Assembly (NCBI RefSeq): GCF_033547095.1
Contig: NZ_CP137852.1
Location: forward strand, 4,613,001 to 4,677,000
DNA length: 64,000 bases
Direction of reading: 5' to 3'
Source: Sediminicoccus rosea
GTDB taxonomy: Bacteria > Pseudomonadota > Alphaproteobacteria > Acetobacterales > Acetobacteraceae
The translations under genes and the position numbers were made by a program. The notes under the pieces were generated by a model. The model did not search any database. It was not told the DNA's origin and worked only from the letters and a program-made list of their open reading frames with translations. Shown one piece after another: positions 39,153 through 48,137 of this stretch (position 1 is its first letter; each line of letters begins with the position of its first letter).

Positions 39153-40448
39153 ATGCGCGCAGCCATCATTCTCGCGGCGGGACAGGGCACCCGCATGAAG
39201 TCCGCCATGCCCAAGGTGATGCACCGCATCGCCGGGCGGCCCATGATCAACCACCTCATCGCCGCCTGCGAGACGGTGTTCGAGCGGATCATCGTCGTCG
39301 CCGGGCCCGGCATGCCGGAATTGCAGAAGGCGGTGGCGCCGCATGCCAGCGTGGTGCAGGCCGAGCGCCTGGGCACCGGCCACGCCGCCCGCATGGCCGC
39401 CCCCCTGCTGGAGGGCTTCACCGGCGATGTCGCGGTGCTCTACGGCGACAACCCCCTCGTCTCCCCGGCCACGCTGGAGCGCCTGGTCGCCGCGCGTGAC
39501 GCGGCGGATCTCGTGCTGCTGGCCATGCGCCCGGCCGACCCCGCGAAATACGGCCGCGTGGTGCAGGATGGCGCGGGCGCGGTGGAGCGTATCGTCGAAT
39601 GGGCCGATGCGAGCGAGGCGGAGCGCGCCATAGGCCTGTGCAATGCCGGCGTGGTCTGCGCGGCCTGGCCCGATCTCTCGCGCTGGCTCGCGGGGCTCAG
39701 GAACGAGAACCGCCAGGGCGAGTTCTACCTGACCGATGTGGTGGGCGCCGCCCGCGCCGAGGGCCGGCGCAGCCATGCCGTGGAAGCGCCCGAGGCGGAG
39801 CTGCGCGGCATCAACAGCCGTGTCGAGCTCGCCGCCGCCGAGGCGGAGGTGCAGGCGCAGCTGCGCGCGGCCGCCATGCTCGGCGGCGCCACGCTGACCC
39901 TGCCCGAGACGGTCTGCCTCGCCTGGGACACGAAGCTCGGCCGCGATGTGGTGGTGGAACCGCATGTGGTCTTCGCGCCCGGCGTCACGGTGGAGGAAGG
40001 GGTGACGATCCGCGCTTTCTCGCATCTGGAGCAATGCGTGGTGCGGCGCGGCGCCATCATCGGCCCCTATGCGCGGCTGCGCCCGGGCACCGAGGTGGGC
40101 GAGGAGGCGCATGTCGGCAATTTCGTCGAGCTCAAGGCCGCCAGCCTGGGCCGGGGTGCCAAGGCCAACCATCTGAGCTACCTGGGCGACGTGACGATCG
40201 GCGCGGGCTCGAACATCGGCGCGGGGACCATCACCTGCAATTATGACGGCGTGAACAAGCACCGCACCGTCATCGGCGCCGGCGCCTTCATCGGCAGCGA
40301 CACGGCGCTGGTCGCCCCCGTCCGCGTGGGAGACCGCGCGCTGGTCGCAGCCGGCAGCGTGGTGACGGAGGATGTGCCGGATGACGCGCTGGCCGTGGCG
40401 CGGGGCCGGCAGGTGAACAAGCCGGGCCGCGGCTTCAAGGGCAAATAG
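39153..40448 (+). CDS. glmU: Bifunctional UDP-GlcNAc pyrophosphorylase / GlcN-1-P acetyltransferase
   Basis: The 431-aa enzyme catalyses the last two steps to UDP-GlcNAc for peptidoglycan and LPS. The N-terminal uridyltransferase has ILAAGQGTRMKSAMPKVMH and YGDNPLV. The C-terminal left-handed beta-helix acetyltransferase has hexapeptide repeats and GAGTITCNYDGVNKHRT. The start MRAAIILAAGQGT at 39153 was chosen over an upstream ATG. It lies 42 bp before glmS. Confidence 0.97.
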   Translation: MRAAIILAAGQGTRMKSAMPKVMHRIAGRPMINHLIAACETVFERIIVVAGPGMPELQKAVAPHASVVQAERLGTGHAARMAAPLLEGFTGDVAVLYGDNPLVSPATLERLVAARDAADLVLLAMRPADPAKYGRVVQDGAGAVERIVEWADASEAERAIGLCNAGVVCAAWPDLSRWLAGLRNENRQGEFYLTDVVGAARAEGRRSHAVEAPEAELRGINSRVELAAAEAEVQAQLRAAAMLGGATLTLPETVCLAWDTKLGRDVVVEPHVVFAPGVTVEEGVTIRAFSHLEQCVVRRGAIIGPYARLRPGTEVGEEAHVGNFVELKAASLGRGAKANHLSYLGDVTIGAGSNIGAGTITCNYDGVNKHRTVIGAGAFIGSDTALVAPVRVGDRALVAAGSVVTEDVPDDALAVARGRQVNKPGRGFKGK

Positions 40449-40490
40449 GCGGCATCCCCTGCGGGAGCGCCAGCTGGGAGTATCGATTGC

Positions 40491-42314
40491 ATGTGTGGAA
40501 TCGTCGGCGTCGTTGGCCGGGAAGCGGCGGCCCCCCGCCTGCTGGAGGCGCTGCGACGCCTGGAATATCGCGGCTATGACAGCGCCGGCATCGCCACGCT
40601 GGTGGATGGCGAAGTGCAGCGCCGCCGCGCCGAGGGCAAGCTCGGCAACCTCGCCCAGGTCCTGGCGGAATCGCCGCTGAGCGGCACCACCGGCATCGGC
40701 CACACGCGCTGGGCCACGCATGGCGCGCCGGTGGAGCGCAACGCGCACCCGCATGCGACGGCCCGCGTGGCCGTGGTCCATAACGGCATCTTCGAGAACT
40801 ACGCCGAGCTGCGGCACGAGCTGGAGGCCAAGGGCGCCGTCTTCCAGACCGAGACCGACACCGAGACCTTCTGCCTGCTGCTCGACGACCTGCTGGCCCA
40901 GGGGATGACGCCGGAGCAGGCGGCCTCGGCCGCGCTCAAGCGCGTGCAGGGCGCCTTCGCCGTCGCCATGATGTTCGCGGGCGAGGCGAAGACGCTGATC
41001 GTGGCCCGCCAGGGGGCGCCGCTGGCCGTGGGGTTCGGCGAGGGCGAGATGTTCGTAGGCTCGGACGCGCTGGCGCTCGCGCCGCTGACCCGCCGCATCG
41101 CCTATCTGGAGGAGGGCGACTGGGCCGTCCTCTCCGAGAATGACGCACGCTTCTTCGACATCCACGACAACCCGGTGACGCGCGAGGTGCGCACCACCTC
41201 CGTCTCGGGGGCGGCGACCGGCAAGGGCAACTATCGCCACTTCATGGAGAAGGAACTGCATGAGCACCCGGCCGTGCTGGGCGACACGCTGCGGCAGTAC
41301 CTCGACCCGCGCACGCTGGAAGTGAACCTGCCCCGCCTGCCTTTCGACCCCGCCCGCGTGCCGCGCATCACCATGACCGCCTGCGGTTCGGCCTTCCTCG
41401 CCGCGCAGGTGGGGCGCTACTGGATCGAGCAGCTCGCGCGCATCCCGGTGGATGCCGATGTGGCGAGCGAGCTGCGCTACCGCGACCCGCCGCTGGCCGA
41501 GGGCGGCGCCGCCATCCTCGTCAGCCAGTCGGGCGAGACGGCGGACACCATGGCGGCGATGAAGCTGCTGCGGGAGAAGCAGCAGAGCATCCTCTCCGTC
41601 GTCAACGTGCCCGAGAGCAGCATGGCGCGCGAAAGCGATGCGACGGTGCTGACGGTAGCGGGGCCCGAGATCGGCGTCGCCTCCACCAAGGCCTTCACGG
41701 CGCAGCTGGCCGTGCTGGCCTGCCTTGCCATCGGCCTGGGCCGCGCGCGGCGCGAACTGACCACGCTGGATGAGGGCGTGCTGACCAAGGCGCTGCTGGA
41801 AGTCCCGCACAAGGCGGCCGAGGTGCTGGAGCAGGACGCGCAGATCAAGGCCCTCGCCGCCGAGGTGGCCAGCGCGCGGGACGTGCTCTTCCTCGGCCGC
41901 GGCGCGCTCTTCCCCATCGCGATGGAAGGCGCGCTGAAGCTGAAGGAGATCAGCTACATCCATGCCGAGGGCTATGCGGCGGGCGAGATGAAGCACGGCC
42001 CGATCGCGCTGATCGACAACCAGGTGCCGGTCATCGCGCTCTGCCCGAGCGGGCCGCTCTATGAGAAGACGCTGTCCAACCTGCAGGAGGCCTCGGCCCG
42101 CGGCGGGCGGATCATGGCCTTCACCGACGCGGCCGGTGCCCCCGGCCTCGCGCGCTTCGCCGAGCGGGTGATCGTGCTGCCGGAGGTGGGCGTCTTCGCG
42201 CAGCCCATTCTCTACGCCATCCCGGTGCAGCTGCTGGCCTATCACGTCGCCGTGCTGAAGGGCACGGATGTGGACCAGCCGCGCAACCTGGCGAAGAGCG
42301 TGACGGTGGAGTGA
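40491..42314 (+). CDS. glmS: Glutamine-fructose-6-phosphate aminotransferase
   Basis: The 607-aa enzyme makes glucosamine-6-phosphate from fructose-6-P and glutamine. The glutaminase nucleophile is Cys2 in MCGIVGVVG. HTRWATHGAP follows, then two SIS sugar-isomerase domains (TACGSAFLAAQVGRY, LVSQSGETADT, FLGRG). It ends with the conserved PRNLAKSVTVE. Pairing with glmU gives a UDP-GlcNAc operon. No glmS ribozyme fits in the 42-bp gap. Confidence 0.98.
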   Translation: MCGIVGVVGREAAAPRLLEALRRLEYRGYDSAGIATLVDGEVQRRRAEGKLGNLAQVLAESPLSGTTGIGHTRWATHGAPVERNAHPHATARVAVVHNGIFENYAELRHELEAKGAVFQTETDTETFCLLLDDLLAQGMTPEQAASAALKRVQGAFAVAMMFAGEAKTLIVARQGAPLAVGFGEGEMFVGSDALALAPLTRRIAYLEEGDWAVLSENDARFFDIHDNPVTREVRTTSVSGAATGKGNYRHFMEKELHEHPAVLGDTLRQYLDPRTLEVNLPRLPFDPARVPRITMTACGSAFLAAQVGRYWIEQLARIPVDADVASELRYRDPPLAEGGAAILVSQSGETADTMAAMKLLREKQQSILSVVNVPESSMARESDATVLTVAGPEIGVASTKAFTAQLAVLACLAIGLGRARRELTTLDEGVLTKALLEVPHKAAEVLEQDAQIKALAAEVASARDVLFLGRGALFPIAMEGALKLKEISYIHAEGYAAGEMKHGPIALIDNQVPVIALCPSGPLYEKTLSNLQEASARGGRIMAFTDAAGAPGLARFAERVIVLPEVGVFAQPILYAIPVQLLAYHVAVLKGTDVDQPRNLAKSVTVE

Positions 42315-42321
42315 GGGAAAC

Positions 42322-42347
42322 GCGTTCCCGGGCTAACCCGGGAACGC
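42322..42347. terminator. Hairpin between glmS and the cupin gene (likely bidirectional)
   Basis: An 11-bp perfect stem (GCGTTCCCGGG with CCCGGGAACGC) closes the loop CTAA. The cupin stop codon (TAG on the minus strand, 42333-42335) lies inside the loop, so the stem includes its last codons. The tail is only CTT, so termination strength is uncertain. Confidence 0.55.
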
Positions 42348-42647
42348 CTTCACTTCGGTCTCGACGAAGGAGAGCGGGCCCGGCCCGGCATTGACCACAT
42401 TGTGCTCGACGCCGGCGACGCGATGATAGGCCTCGCCCTTCTTCAGGATGGATGTGCTGGTCGTCCCGTCCGGGTATTCGACCAGCAGCTGGCCATCCAT
42501 CATCGGCACGACGACATAGAGCCAGCCATGCCGGTGCCAGCCGGTCTCGGCACCCGGGCCGAAATCCCAGCGGATGACGCGCACCTTGTCATCATCGATC
42601 TGCAGCACGGGAACCGCCGGCTCCCGGCAGCGCAGCGGCTCGGCCAT
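42333..42647 (-). CDS. Small cupin-domain protein
   Basis: The 104-aa single cupin barrel has the metal motif GWHRHGWLYVVVPMMDGQLLVEY and a second motif around YHRVAGVEHNVVNAGPGPLSFVETE. Such proteins bind a metal and act as small-molecule isomerases, oxygenases or sensors. It lies 5 bp after the DapA-like gene, on the same strand. Confidence 0.85.
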   Translation of the reverse strand: MAEPLRCREPAVPVLQIDDDKVRVIRWDFGPGAETGWHRHGWLYVVVPMMDGQLLVEYPDGTTSTSILKKGEAYHRVAGVEHNVVNAGPGPLSFVETEVKAFPG

Positions 42648-42652
42648 CGCGC

Positions 42653-43594
42653 CTACTCCGCCGCCTGCTTCACCGCCGGCATGCCCGGCAGCGGCAGCGC
42701 GCCGGTCGCCTGCCAGGTCGCCCAGGCCTTGTCGCCATCTTCCTTCGAGAGCGGCAGGTGGGGCGGGCGGATCACGCGCCAGCCATCATCGCCCGTGCTG
42801 CGCGCGATGATCTCGCGCAGACCGGGGATGAGCGGCACGGCGGTGGCGGCGCGGCGCGTCGCCGTCAGCATGGCCTGGGCCGCATCGGCCTCGGGGCCGG
42901 TGCGCTTCGCATAGACGATGCCGCCCCAATGGCTGTTGCAGTTGGAGGCGGCGGTGATGCAGCCCGCGCCGCCCTCGGCCAGGATCTTCTGCACGAACTC
43001 GTCGGAGCCGGAATAGACCTCGAAGCCGCGGCTCGCGAAGGCGTCGATCATCGCCTTCATGTTCGCGTAGTCGCCCGAGCTGTCCTTCACGCCCTTGAAG
43101 ACGCCCGGATGCGCGTCGAGCAGGCGGCCGATCAGCGAGAGGCTGAAAGGCACCGCCGATTGCTGCGGGAAGTGGTAGAGGTAGAGGGCGATGCCGCCGC
43201 CGACCCGCTTCGCCACCGCGTCGAAATAGGCGAAGAGGCCGTCATCGCTCGGGCCCTTGTAGTAGAAGGGCGGCAGCAGCAGCACGCCGCGGCAGCCCTG
43301 CTCGCGCGCATGGATGGTGAGTTCCACCGTATCGGCCAGCGAGGCGCAGCCGGTGCCGGGCATCATCACGGAGGCGGGCACGCCGCGCGCGATCAGGCCT
43401 TCCAGGATCTGCTTGCGCTCATGCAGGCCGAAGCTGTTCGCCTCGCCCGTCGTGCCCATGATGCCGAGGCCGTTGCAGCCATTGGCCAGCAGCCACTTGG
43501 CGTGCTTCGCCATGCGGTCGAGGTCGGGCGTGAAGTCGGGCTTCATCGCGGTGAGCACGGCGGCGTTGATGCCGCCGAACAGGGCGTCCTTCAT
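42653..43594 (-). CDS. Dihydrodipicolinate synthase family (DapA-like) aldolase
   Basis: The 313-aa class-I aldolase has GTTGE (47-51), Tyr140 and the Schiff-base Lys170 in GVKDSSGD. It differs from true DapA in the C-terminal half and sits away from lysine genes, so it more likely cleaves or condenses pyruvate with another aldehyde in a catabolic route. It is coupled to the upstream YcgN gene (ATGA overlap) and followed by a cupin. Confidence 0.88.
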   Translation of the reverse strand: MKDALFGGINAAVLTAMKPDFTPDLDRMAKHAKWLLANGCNGLGIMGTTGEANSFGLHERKQILEGLIARGVPASVMMPGTGCASLADTVELTIHAREQGCRGVLLLPPFYYKGPSDDGLFAYFDAVAKRVGGGIALYLYHFPQQSAVPFSLSLIGRLLDAHPGVFKGVKDSSGDYANMKAMIDAFASRGFEVYSGSDEFVQKILAEGGAGCITAASNCNSHWGGIVYAKRTGPEADAAQAMLTATRRAATAVPLIPGLREIIARSTGDDGWRVIRPPHLPLSKEDGDKAWATWQATGALPLPGMPAVKQAAE

Positions 43595-44103
43595 GGCGTA
43601 GTTCCTTCCAGTGAACCGATCGCGGGCTTCACGCCCGCGCGTTTCGGCCAGTTGCCCGGCCAGGTGGCGATGTGGTCTTCGGTGGCGCCCGCCGCGCGCT
43701 CGGGGATGACGCGGCCGCGCACGGAGACGCCCGCGCGGACCACGCTCTCCGGGTCACCTGAGCGGAGCGGGTGCCATTCGGGCAGGTCCCGCCGCTCGGC
43801 CACCAGGCGATAGGCGCAGGTGGGCGGCAGCCAATCGATCTTCTGCAGCCGCGCGGGGGTGAGGCGGATGCAGTCCGGCACGCGGCGCTTGCGGTTGGCG
43901 TAGTCGGTGCAGCGCGCCGTCGCCGTGTCGAGCAACCGGCAGGCGATCTCGGTGTGGTGCAGGCGGCCCGTGTCATCCTCGCGCAGCTTGTGCAGGCAGC
44001 AGCGCCCGCAGCCGTCGCAGAGGCTTTCCCACTCGGCGCGCGTCATGGCGTCGAGCGTCTTGGTCTTCCAGAAGGCCCCAAGGGCGGCGGGTGTGTCTGA
44101 CAC
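43591..44103 (-). CDS. YcgN family cysteine-cluster protein
   Basis: The 170-aa UPF0260/YcgN protein has the cysteine cluster [12 protein letters not shown] near residue 29 and further cysteines at CRLLD, CTDY, DCIRL and CAYRL. It may bind iron-sulfur or zinc. The function is not established. Its stop overlaps the next ATG. Confidence 0.92.
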   Translation of the reverse strand: MSDTPAALGAFWKTKTLDAMTRAEWESLCDGCGRCCLHKLREDDTGRLHHTEIACRLLDTATARCTDYANRKRRVPDCIRLTPARLQKIDWLPPTCAYRLVAERRDLPEWHPLRSGDPESVVRAGVSVRGRVIPERAAGATEDHIATWPGNWPKRAGVKPAIGSLEGTTP

Positions 44104-44159
44104 GCGAGTGGTTTAGACCAATCCCGCCGGCCGCGAAACGGAGGCGCCGGCAACCCTGC

Positions 44160-44957
44160 TCAGCGCGAGGGCGGGGGCGGCGGCAGCGGCGTGCGGCCGA
44201 CGCTGCCGCGCGGGGCCGCATTGCCAGCCGGGCTCGCCACGGGCTGCGCGGCCGGCGCAGGGGCCGCGGCGGCGGGCGTGGCCTGGGCGCCGAAGCGCAT
44301 CAGCGCCGCGCGGAGCGGATCGGCACCCGGATTATGCGCGGACATGCTGATGACGATCTCGCGCGCGCCCACTTCGCGCCCGTAATAGGCGGCGTTCCAG
44401 TCAGGCATCGGGTTCAGCACCGACCCCTCCAGCGCGAGGCCGGCGAAGAGCCCGCGCGAGCGCGAGAAGGAGAGGATGTCCGCCCCGAGCGCCGTGGTCG
44501 TGGCGCCCTCGACCGAGCCGCCGAGATGCGCGATGGCGAGCGAGGCATCGGCGCCGAACTTGAACTGGCGGTCGATCACCGCGTTGAGCGCGCGGTCATT
44601 CATGAGGAGCAGCAGCGTCTGGCTGTCCTGGATGCCGGCCTGGAAGCCGAGGCTGCCCGAACCCACCGCATAGAAGGCGGGTGAGGACCAGGACCCGGCG
44701 GCGTCGCGCCCGACCAGCACGCAATTGCCGCCCGAACCGCCGGCGAAGAAGGCGGCGCGGAAGCTCTGCGGGCAGACCACGGCGCCGCGCGCCCGGCGCA
44801 GCACGCTCGCGGCATCGAGACGGTCATTCCCGGTGGAGAGGATGTCCTGCACGGTCAGCGCCGAGCGATCCACCAGCGATTGCGGCGCATTCCCCCCGGG
44901 GGAGCCAGCACAGGCCGCAAGCAGCGCCGCCGCGGCGGCCAGAATGACAAGGCGCAT
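44160..44957 (-). CDS. SYLF-domain (YSC84-like) lipoprotein
   Basis: The 265-aa protein has a lipoprotein signal (AAAAALLAACAG). The SYLF domain follows (about 35-200; RGAVVCPQSF, GSLGFQAGIQDSQTLLLLMN, GADASLAIAHLGG, GLFAGLALEGSVL), then an Ala/Pro-rich tail. SYLF domains bind membrane phosphoinositides in eukaryotes; the bacterial role is unknown. It lies 57 bp upstream of the YcgN gene on the same strand. Confidence 0.88.
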   Translation of the reverse strand: MRLVILAAAAALLAACAGSPGGNAPQSLVDRSALTVQDILSTGNDRLDAASVLRRARGAVVCPQSFRAAFFAGGSGGNCVLVGRDAAGSWSSPAFYAVGSGSLGFQAGIQDSQTLLLLMNDRALNAVIDRQFKFGADASLAIAHLGGSVEGATTTALGADILSFSRSRGLFAGLALEGSVLNPMPDWNAAYYGREVGAREIVISMSAHNPGADPLRAALMRFGAQATPAAAAPAPAAQPVASPAGNAAPRGSVGRTPLPPPPPSR

Positions 44958-45048
44958 GAGCTTCCCCCGATAACCCTTCGCAGCGCCACGATTCTAACGA
45001 GCCGGGGGCCGCGCCGGAAGGCCTTTCAACAGCGCCTCTGTGGCAGGT

Positions 45049-45690
45049 TCAGGGCGGCGTCGGGTTTTCGAGCAGCCAGGGCTCCTCATTGACCGAGACC
45101 ACCCGCCAATCCGGCCCGTGCTTCTCGATCCGCGTCAGGGAGAGGTTCTTGACCGAGAAGGTCAGCGCCTGGTGCCCGTCGAGCTTCAAGGCGTGGGACA
45201 GGGCGGCGCGGATCGTCCCGCCATGCGCCACCATCACGATGTCCTGCCCCGGCAGGCTCTGCGCCAGCCCCTCCAGCACCGGGCCCACGCGCTCGCGCAC
45301 GTCATCCACGCTTTCGCCGCCGGGCGGGCGCTCCGCCGCGGCGTGCGGCCAGAAGGGGTGGGGCGGGTGACGCAGCCGCTCGGTCAGCGCCTCATGCGTG
45401 ATGCCCTGCCACTCGCCGAGCGACTGCTCGGCCATGTCGGGCTCCACCACCAGGGGCTGCTCCGGGTAGCCGGCAGCGAAGATGGCGGCCGCCGTGGCGC
45501 GGGTGCGGCTCAGCGGCGTCACCACCCAGCGGGCCGGGCGCGGCAGGCGGAGCGCCAGCCAGCGATACAGCGCCGCCTCCTCGCGCAGGGCCGCGTCGCA
45601 GAGCGCCACATCCATGTTGCCGTAGAGCATCGCGCGCGCCGAGGGTTCGACCAGGGCGTGGCGGATCAGGAAGAAGCGGGTGATGTCCAT
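45049..45690 (-). CDS. Histidine phosphatase (phosphoglycerate-mutase-like) family protein
   Basis: The 213-aa protein has the phosphohistidine motif FFLIRHALVE (RHA rather than RHG), TPLSRTRATAAAI, EPDMAEQSLGEWQG and the second catalytic region VMVAHGGTIRAALSHAL. The EWQG and GES segments resemble the CobC/alpha-ribazole phosphatase group. No cobalamin genes are near, so the substrate is open. The ATG at 45690 is the domain start. Confidence 0.9.
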   Translation of the reverse strand: MDITRFFLIRHALVEPSARAMLYGNMDVALCDAALREEAALYRWLALRLPRPARWVVTPLSRTRATAAAIFAAGYPEQPLVVEPDMAEQSLGEWQGITHEALTERLRHPPHPFWPHAAAERPPGGESVDDVRERVGPVLEGLAQSLPGQDIVMVAHGGTIRAALSHALKLDGHQALTFSVKNLSLTRIEKHGPDWRVVSVNEEPWLLENPTPP

Positions 45691-45763
45691 GGGCCGGCGG
45701 TGTAGACCGGTTGCGCCCCCCACGGAACTGGCGGCGCGCCCGGCGGATCGGTAGCTTCGCCGC

Positions 45764-47035
45764 ATGCTGATCCTGTTCCGCGACCGCCGCTTCCTGATCA
45801 TGCTGGCGCTGGGCTTTGCCGCCGGCGTGCCGTTGCCGCTCACCGGTTTCGTGCTGCGGCAATGGTTTTCCGAATCGAGCATCTCGCTGGCCGCCATCGG
45901 CTTCACGGCGCTGATCGGGCTCGCCTATTCGCTGAAGTTCCTGTGGTCCCCGGTGATGGACCACGCCTCCCCGCCCCTCTTCCGCTCGCTCGGGCGGCGG
46001 CGCGGCTGGCTCGCCAGCATCCAGCCGCCGCTGATGGTGGCGATCCTGGCGCTGGGGCTCACCGACCCTGCCAGCGCCGCCTGGATGACCGCGGCCGTCG
46101 CCGTGGTGGTCGCCTTCCTCTCCGCCAGCCAGGACATCGTGATTGACGCCTATCGCATCGAGATCCTGGAGGAGGAGGAGCAGGGCTACGGCTTCGCCTG
46201 CTATGTCTGGGGCTATCGCTTCGCGCTGCTGGCGGCCAATGCCGGCGCGCTCGGCATGGTCGGCCTGGTCGGCTGGTCGGGCGCCTTCGCGTATTGCGCG
46301 GCATTGGTCGGCATCGGCTTCCTTGCCGTGCTCTTTGCGCCGGAGCCCGCGGCGCCGCCGCGCGAGGACATGTCCTGGGCCCGGCGCATCAAGCTCGCGG
46401 TCGTGGATCCTTTCGTGGATTTCACGCGACGGCGCTACTGGCTGGCGATCCTGCTCTTCGTCGTGCTGTTCAAGCTGGGCGAGGCGCTGGCCGGCATCAT
46501 GACGCCGCCCTTCTACCGCGCCATCGGCTTCAGCCGGACCGATGTGGCGCAGGTGGCGGTGGTCTTCGGCCTGGTCATGTCGCTCGCGGGCGTCCTGGCC
46601 GGCGGCTTCTTCGTGGCGCGGATCGGCGTGGGCCGGGCGCTGGTGATCACGGGCCTGCTGCAGATGCTCTCCAACCTCATGTATGTCGCGCTTTATTGGG
46701 CGGGGCGTGACATGGGGATGCTCTACGCCCAGGTCGGCGTCGAGAACTTCACCGACGGCCTGGCGGACGCCGCCTTCGTCGCCTACCTCACCGGGCTCAC
46801 CAACCGGGCCTTCAGCGCCACGCAATATGCGCTGCTGTCCTCGCTCGCCGCCGTGCCGCTGCGCTTCCTGGGCGCCTGGTCGGGGCAATGGGCCGAGGCG
46901 CTGGGCTGGACCAACTTCTTCCTGATGACCACCGCGGCCGCCCTGCCGGCGCTCTGCATCATGCTCTGGCTGCTGAAGCGCCTGCCGCCGGCGCCGAAGC
47001 CCGCGCAACCCCTGGGAGCGATGCCCGATCCATGA
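45764..47035 (+). CDS. AmpG-like MFS transporter (muropeptide permease family)
   Basis: The 423-aa protein has about 12 transmembrane helices. The AmpG features GFAAGVPLPLTGFVLRQWFSESSISLAAIG, LKFLWSPVMDH and SASQDIVIDAYRIEIL are visible. AmpG imports GlcNAc-anhydromuropeptides for cell-wall recycling. It is followed by a coupled DUF486 gene (ATGA). It is divergent from the phosphatase gene across 73 bp. Confidence 0.9.
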   Translation: MLILFRDRRFLIMLALGFAAGVPLPLTGFVLRQWFSESSISLAAIGFTALIGLAYSLKFLWSPVMDHASPPLFRSLGRRRGWLASIQPPLMVAILALGLTDPASAAWMTAAVAVVVAFLSASQDIVIDAYRIEILEEEEQGYGFACYVWGYRFALLAANAGALGMVGLVGWSGAFAYCAALVGIGFLAVLFAPEPAAPPREDMSWARRIKLAVVDPFVDFTRRRYWLAILLFVVLFKLGEALAGIMTPPFYRAIGFSRTDVAQVAVVFGLVMSLAGVLAGGFFVARIGVGRALVITGLLQMLSNLMYVALYWAGRDMGMLYAQVGVENFTDGLADAAFVAYLTGLTNRAFSATQYALLSSLAAVPLRFLGAWSGQWAEALGWTNFFLMTTAAALPALCIMLWLLKRLPPAPKPAQPLGAMPDP

Positions 47036-47382
47036 GCGCGTATTGGCTGACCCCCCTGCTGCTCATCGGCAGCAACATCCTGATGACCTTCGCCTGGTAC
47101 GGTCACCTCAAGGCCCCCGCTTGGCCGCTTTATGTGGCCGTGCTCGTCTCCTGGGGCATCGCCTTCTTCGAGTATTGCCTGGCCGTGCCGGCCAATCGCA
47201 TCGGCTATGCGTCGGGCGCCTTCACCGGCCAGCAATTGAAGGTGATGCAGGAGGTGATCACCCTCGGCGTCTTCGCCGTCTTCAGCGTGACCTTCCTGGG
47301 CGAACAGCTGCGGTGGACCTATTTCGCCGCCATGGGCTGCCTGGTCGCGGCGGTGATCTTCATCTTCCTGCCGGTGGAATAA
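47032..47382 (+). CDS. DUF486 (DMT superfamily) small membrane protein
   Basis: The 116-aa protein has four transmembrane helices and the DUF486 motifs NILMTFAWYGHLK, FFEYCLAVPANRIGY and TGQQLKVMQEVITL. Its role is unknown. The ATG overlaps the stop of the AmpG-like gene. Confidence 0.93.
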   Translation: MSAYWLTPLLLIGSNILMTFAWYGHLKAPAWPLYVAVLVSWGIAFFEYCLAVPANRIGYASGAFTGQQLKVMQEVITLGVFAVFSVTFLGEQLRWTYFAAMGCLVAAVIFIFLPVE

Positions 47383-47527
47383 CGCGACTTATTCACAGCT
47401 TCTTCTTGCGGGAAGGACTTGCGGCGCGGATTCAGGGTGCCATACCCTAGCGGTGGTGGTGAATCAGGCGCCGCACCCCAATCCCTAGGCCAAGGGGGAC
47501 CATCGGGAGGGTTGCCCCGCCTGCGAA

Positions 47528-47544
47528 AGGACCGTCACGGTCCT
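47528..47544. promoter_or_regulatory. Inverted repeat upstream of the YbjN-like gene
   Basis: AGGACCGT-C-ACGGTCCT is a perfect 8-bp dyad with one central base, 70 bp before the YbjN-like start. It is an operator-like element in the 231-bp space 47383-47613, which shows no gene. Confidence 0.35.
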
Positions 47545-47613
47545 GCCACCCACGCGCCATGGCCCGCCCGGGGCCCGGCGGGTGATCGCAACGGGGTGCC
47601 TGGGGAGTGCCAC

Positions 47614-48120
47614 ATGTCCGGAATGCTGGCCGAGGTTGGGGAAGAACGCGCCACCAACCCGCTCGATGTGCTCGAACAGATCGTCATCGCCAATGATTGG
47701 ACCTTCGAGCGCCGCTCGGATGGCGAAATGGCGGCCGAAGCCCCGGGCAAATGGTGCAACTACACGCTGTTCTTCTCCTGGTCGCCGGAGATCAGCGCCA
47801 TGCATTTCTCCTGCGCCTTCGACGTGAAGGTGCCGGACACGCGCCGCGCGCCACTCTTCGAATTGCTGGCCCTGGCCAATGAGCGCCTCTGGATCGGCCA
47901 TTTCGGCCTGGAGAGCGAGGAGGGCGTGCCCGTCTTCCGCCATGCCGTGCTGCTGCGCGGCGCGCCCGGCGCCTCGGCCGAATCGCTGGAGGACATGGTG
48001 GACATCGCGCTGACCGAGTGCGAGCGATTCTTCCCCGCCTTCCAGTTCGTGCTCTGGGGCGGCAAGGCGCCGGCCGAGGCGCTGGACGCCGCCATGCTGG
48101 ATTGCGTGGGCGAAGCCTGA
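47614..48120 (+). CDS. YbjN domain-containing protein
   Basis: The 168-aa protein has the YbjN fold features NPLDVLEQIVIANDWTFERRSDGEM, KWCNYTLFFSWSPEISAMHFSCAF and LALANERLWIGHFGLESEEGVPVFRHAVLL. YbjN-like proteins resemble type III chaperones; their general role is unknown. The ATG at 47614 is preceded by a GGGGAG site. Confidence 0.88.
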   Translation: MSGMLAEVGEERATNPLDVLEQIVIANDWTFERRSDGEMAAEAPGKWCNYTLFFSWSPEISAMHFSCAFDVKVPDTRRAPLFELLALANERLWIGHFGLESEEGVPVFRHAVLLRGAPGASAESLEDMVDIALTECERFFPAFQFVLWGGKAPAEALDAAMLDCVGEA

Positions 48121-48137
48121 CCCAAGCGCCCGCCGCC

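Noticed and set aside
40449-40490. glmS ribozyme or riboswitch
   Set aside because: Only 42 bp separate glmU and glmS, too short for the ribozyme, and no core motif is visible.
38838-42245. Very long open frame (over 1100 codons) on the minus strand across glmU and glmS
   Set aside because: It lies antisense to two certain housekeeping genes and its translation is low-complexity Arg/His/Ala-rich, an effect of GC-rich codon use.
42653-43594. Calling the aldolase DapA of lysine synthesis
   Set aside because: Only the family motifs are shared; its context (cupin, YcgN) and C-terminal half do not fit true DapA.
45049-45690. Histidine phosphatase read as inactive because of RHA instead of RHG
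   Set aside because: RHA occurs in active members of the superfamily, and the remaining catalytic residues are present.
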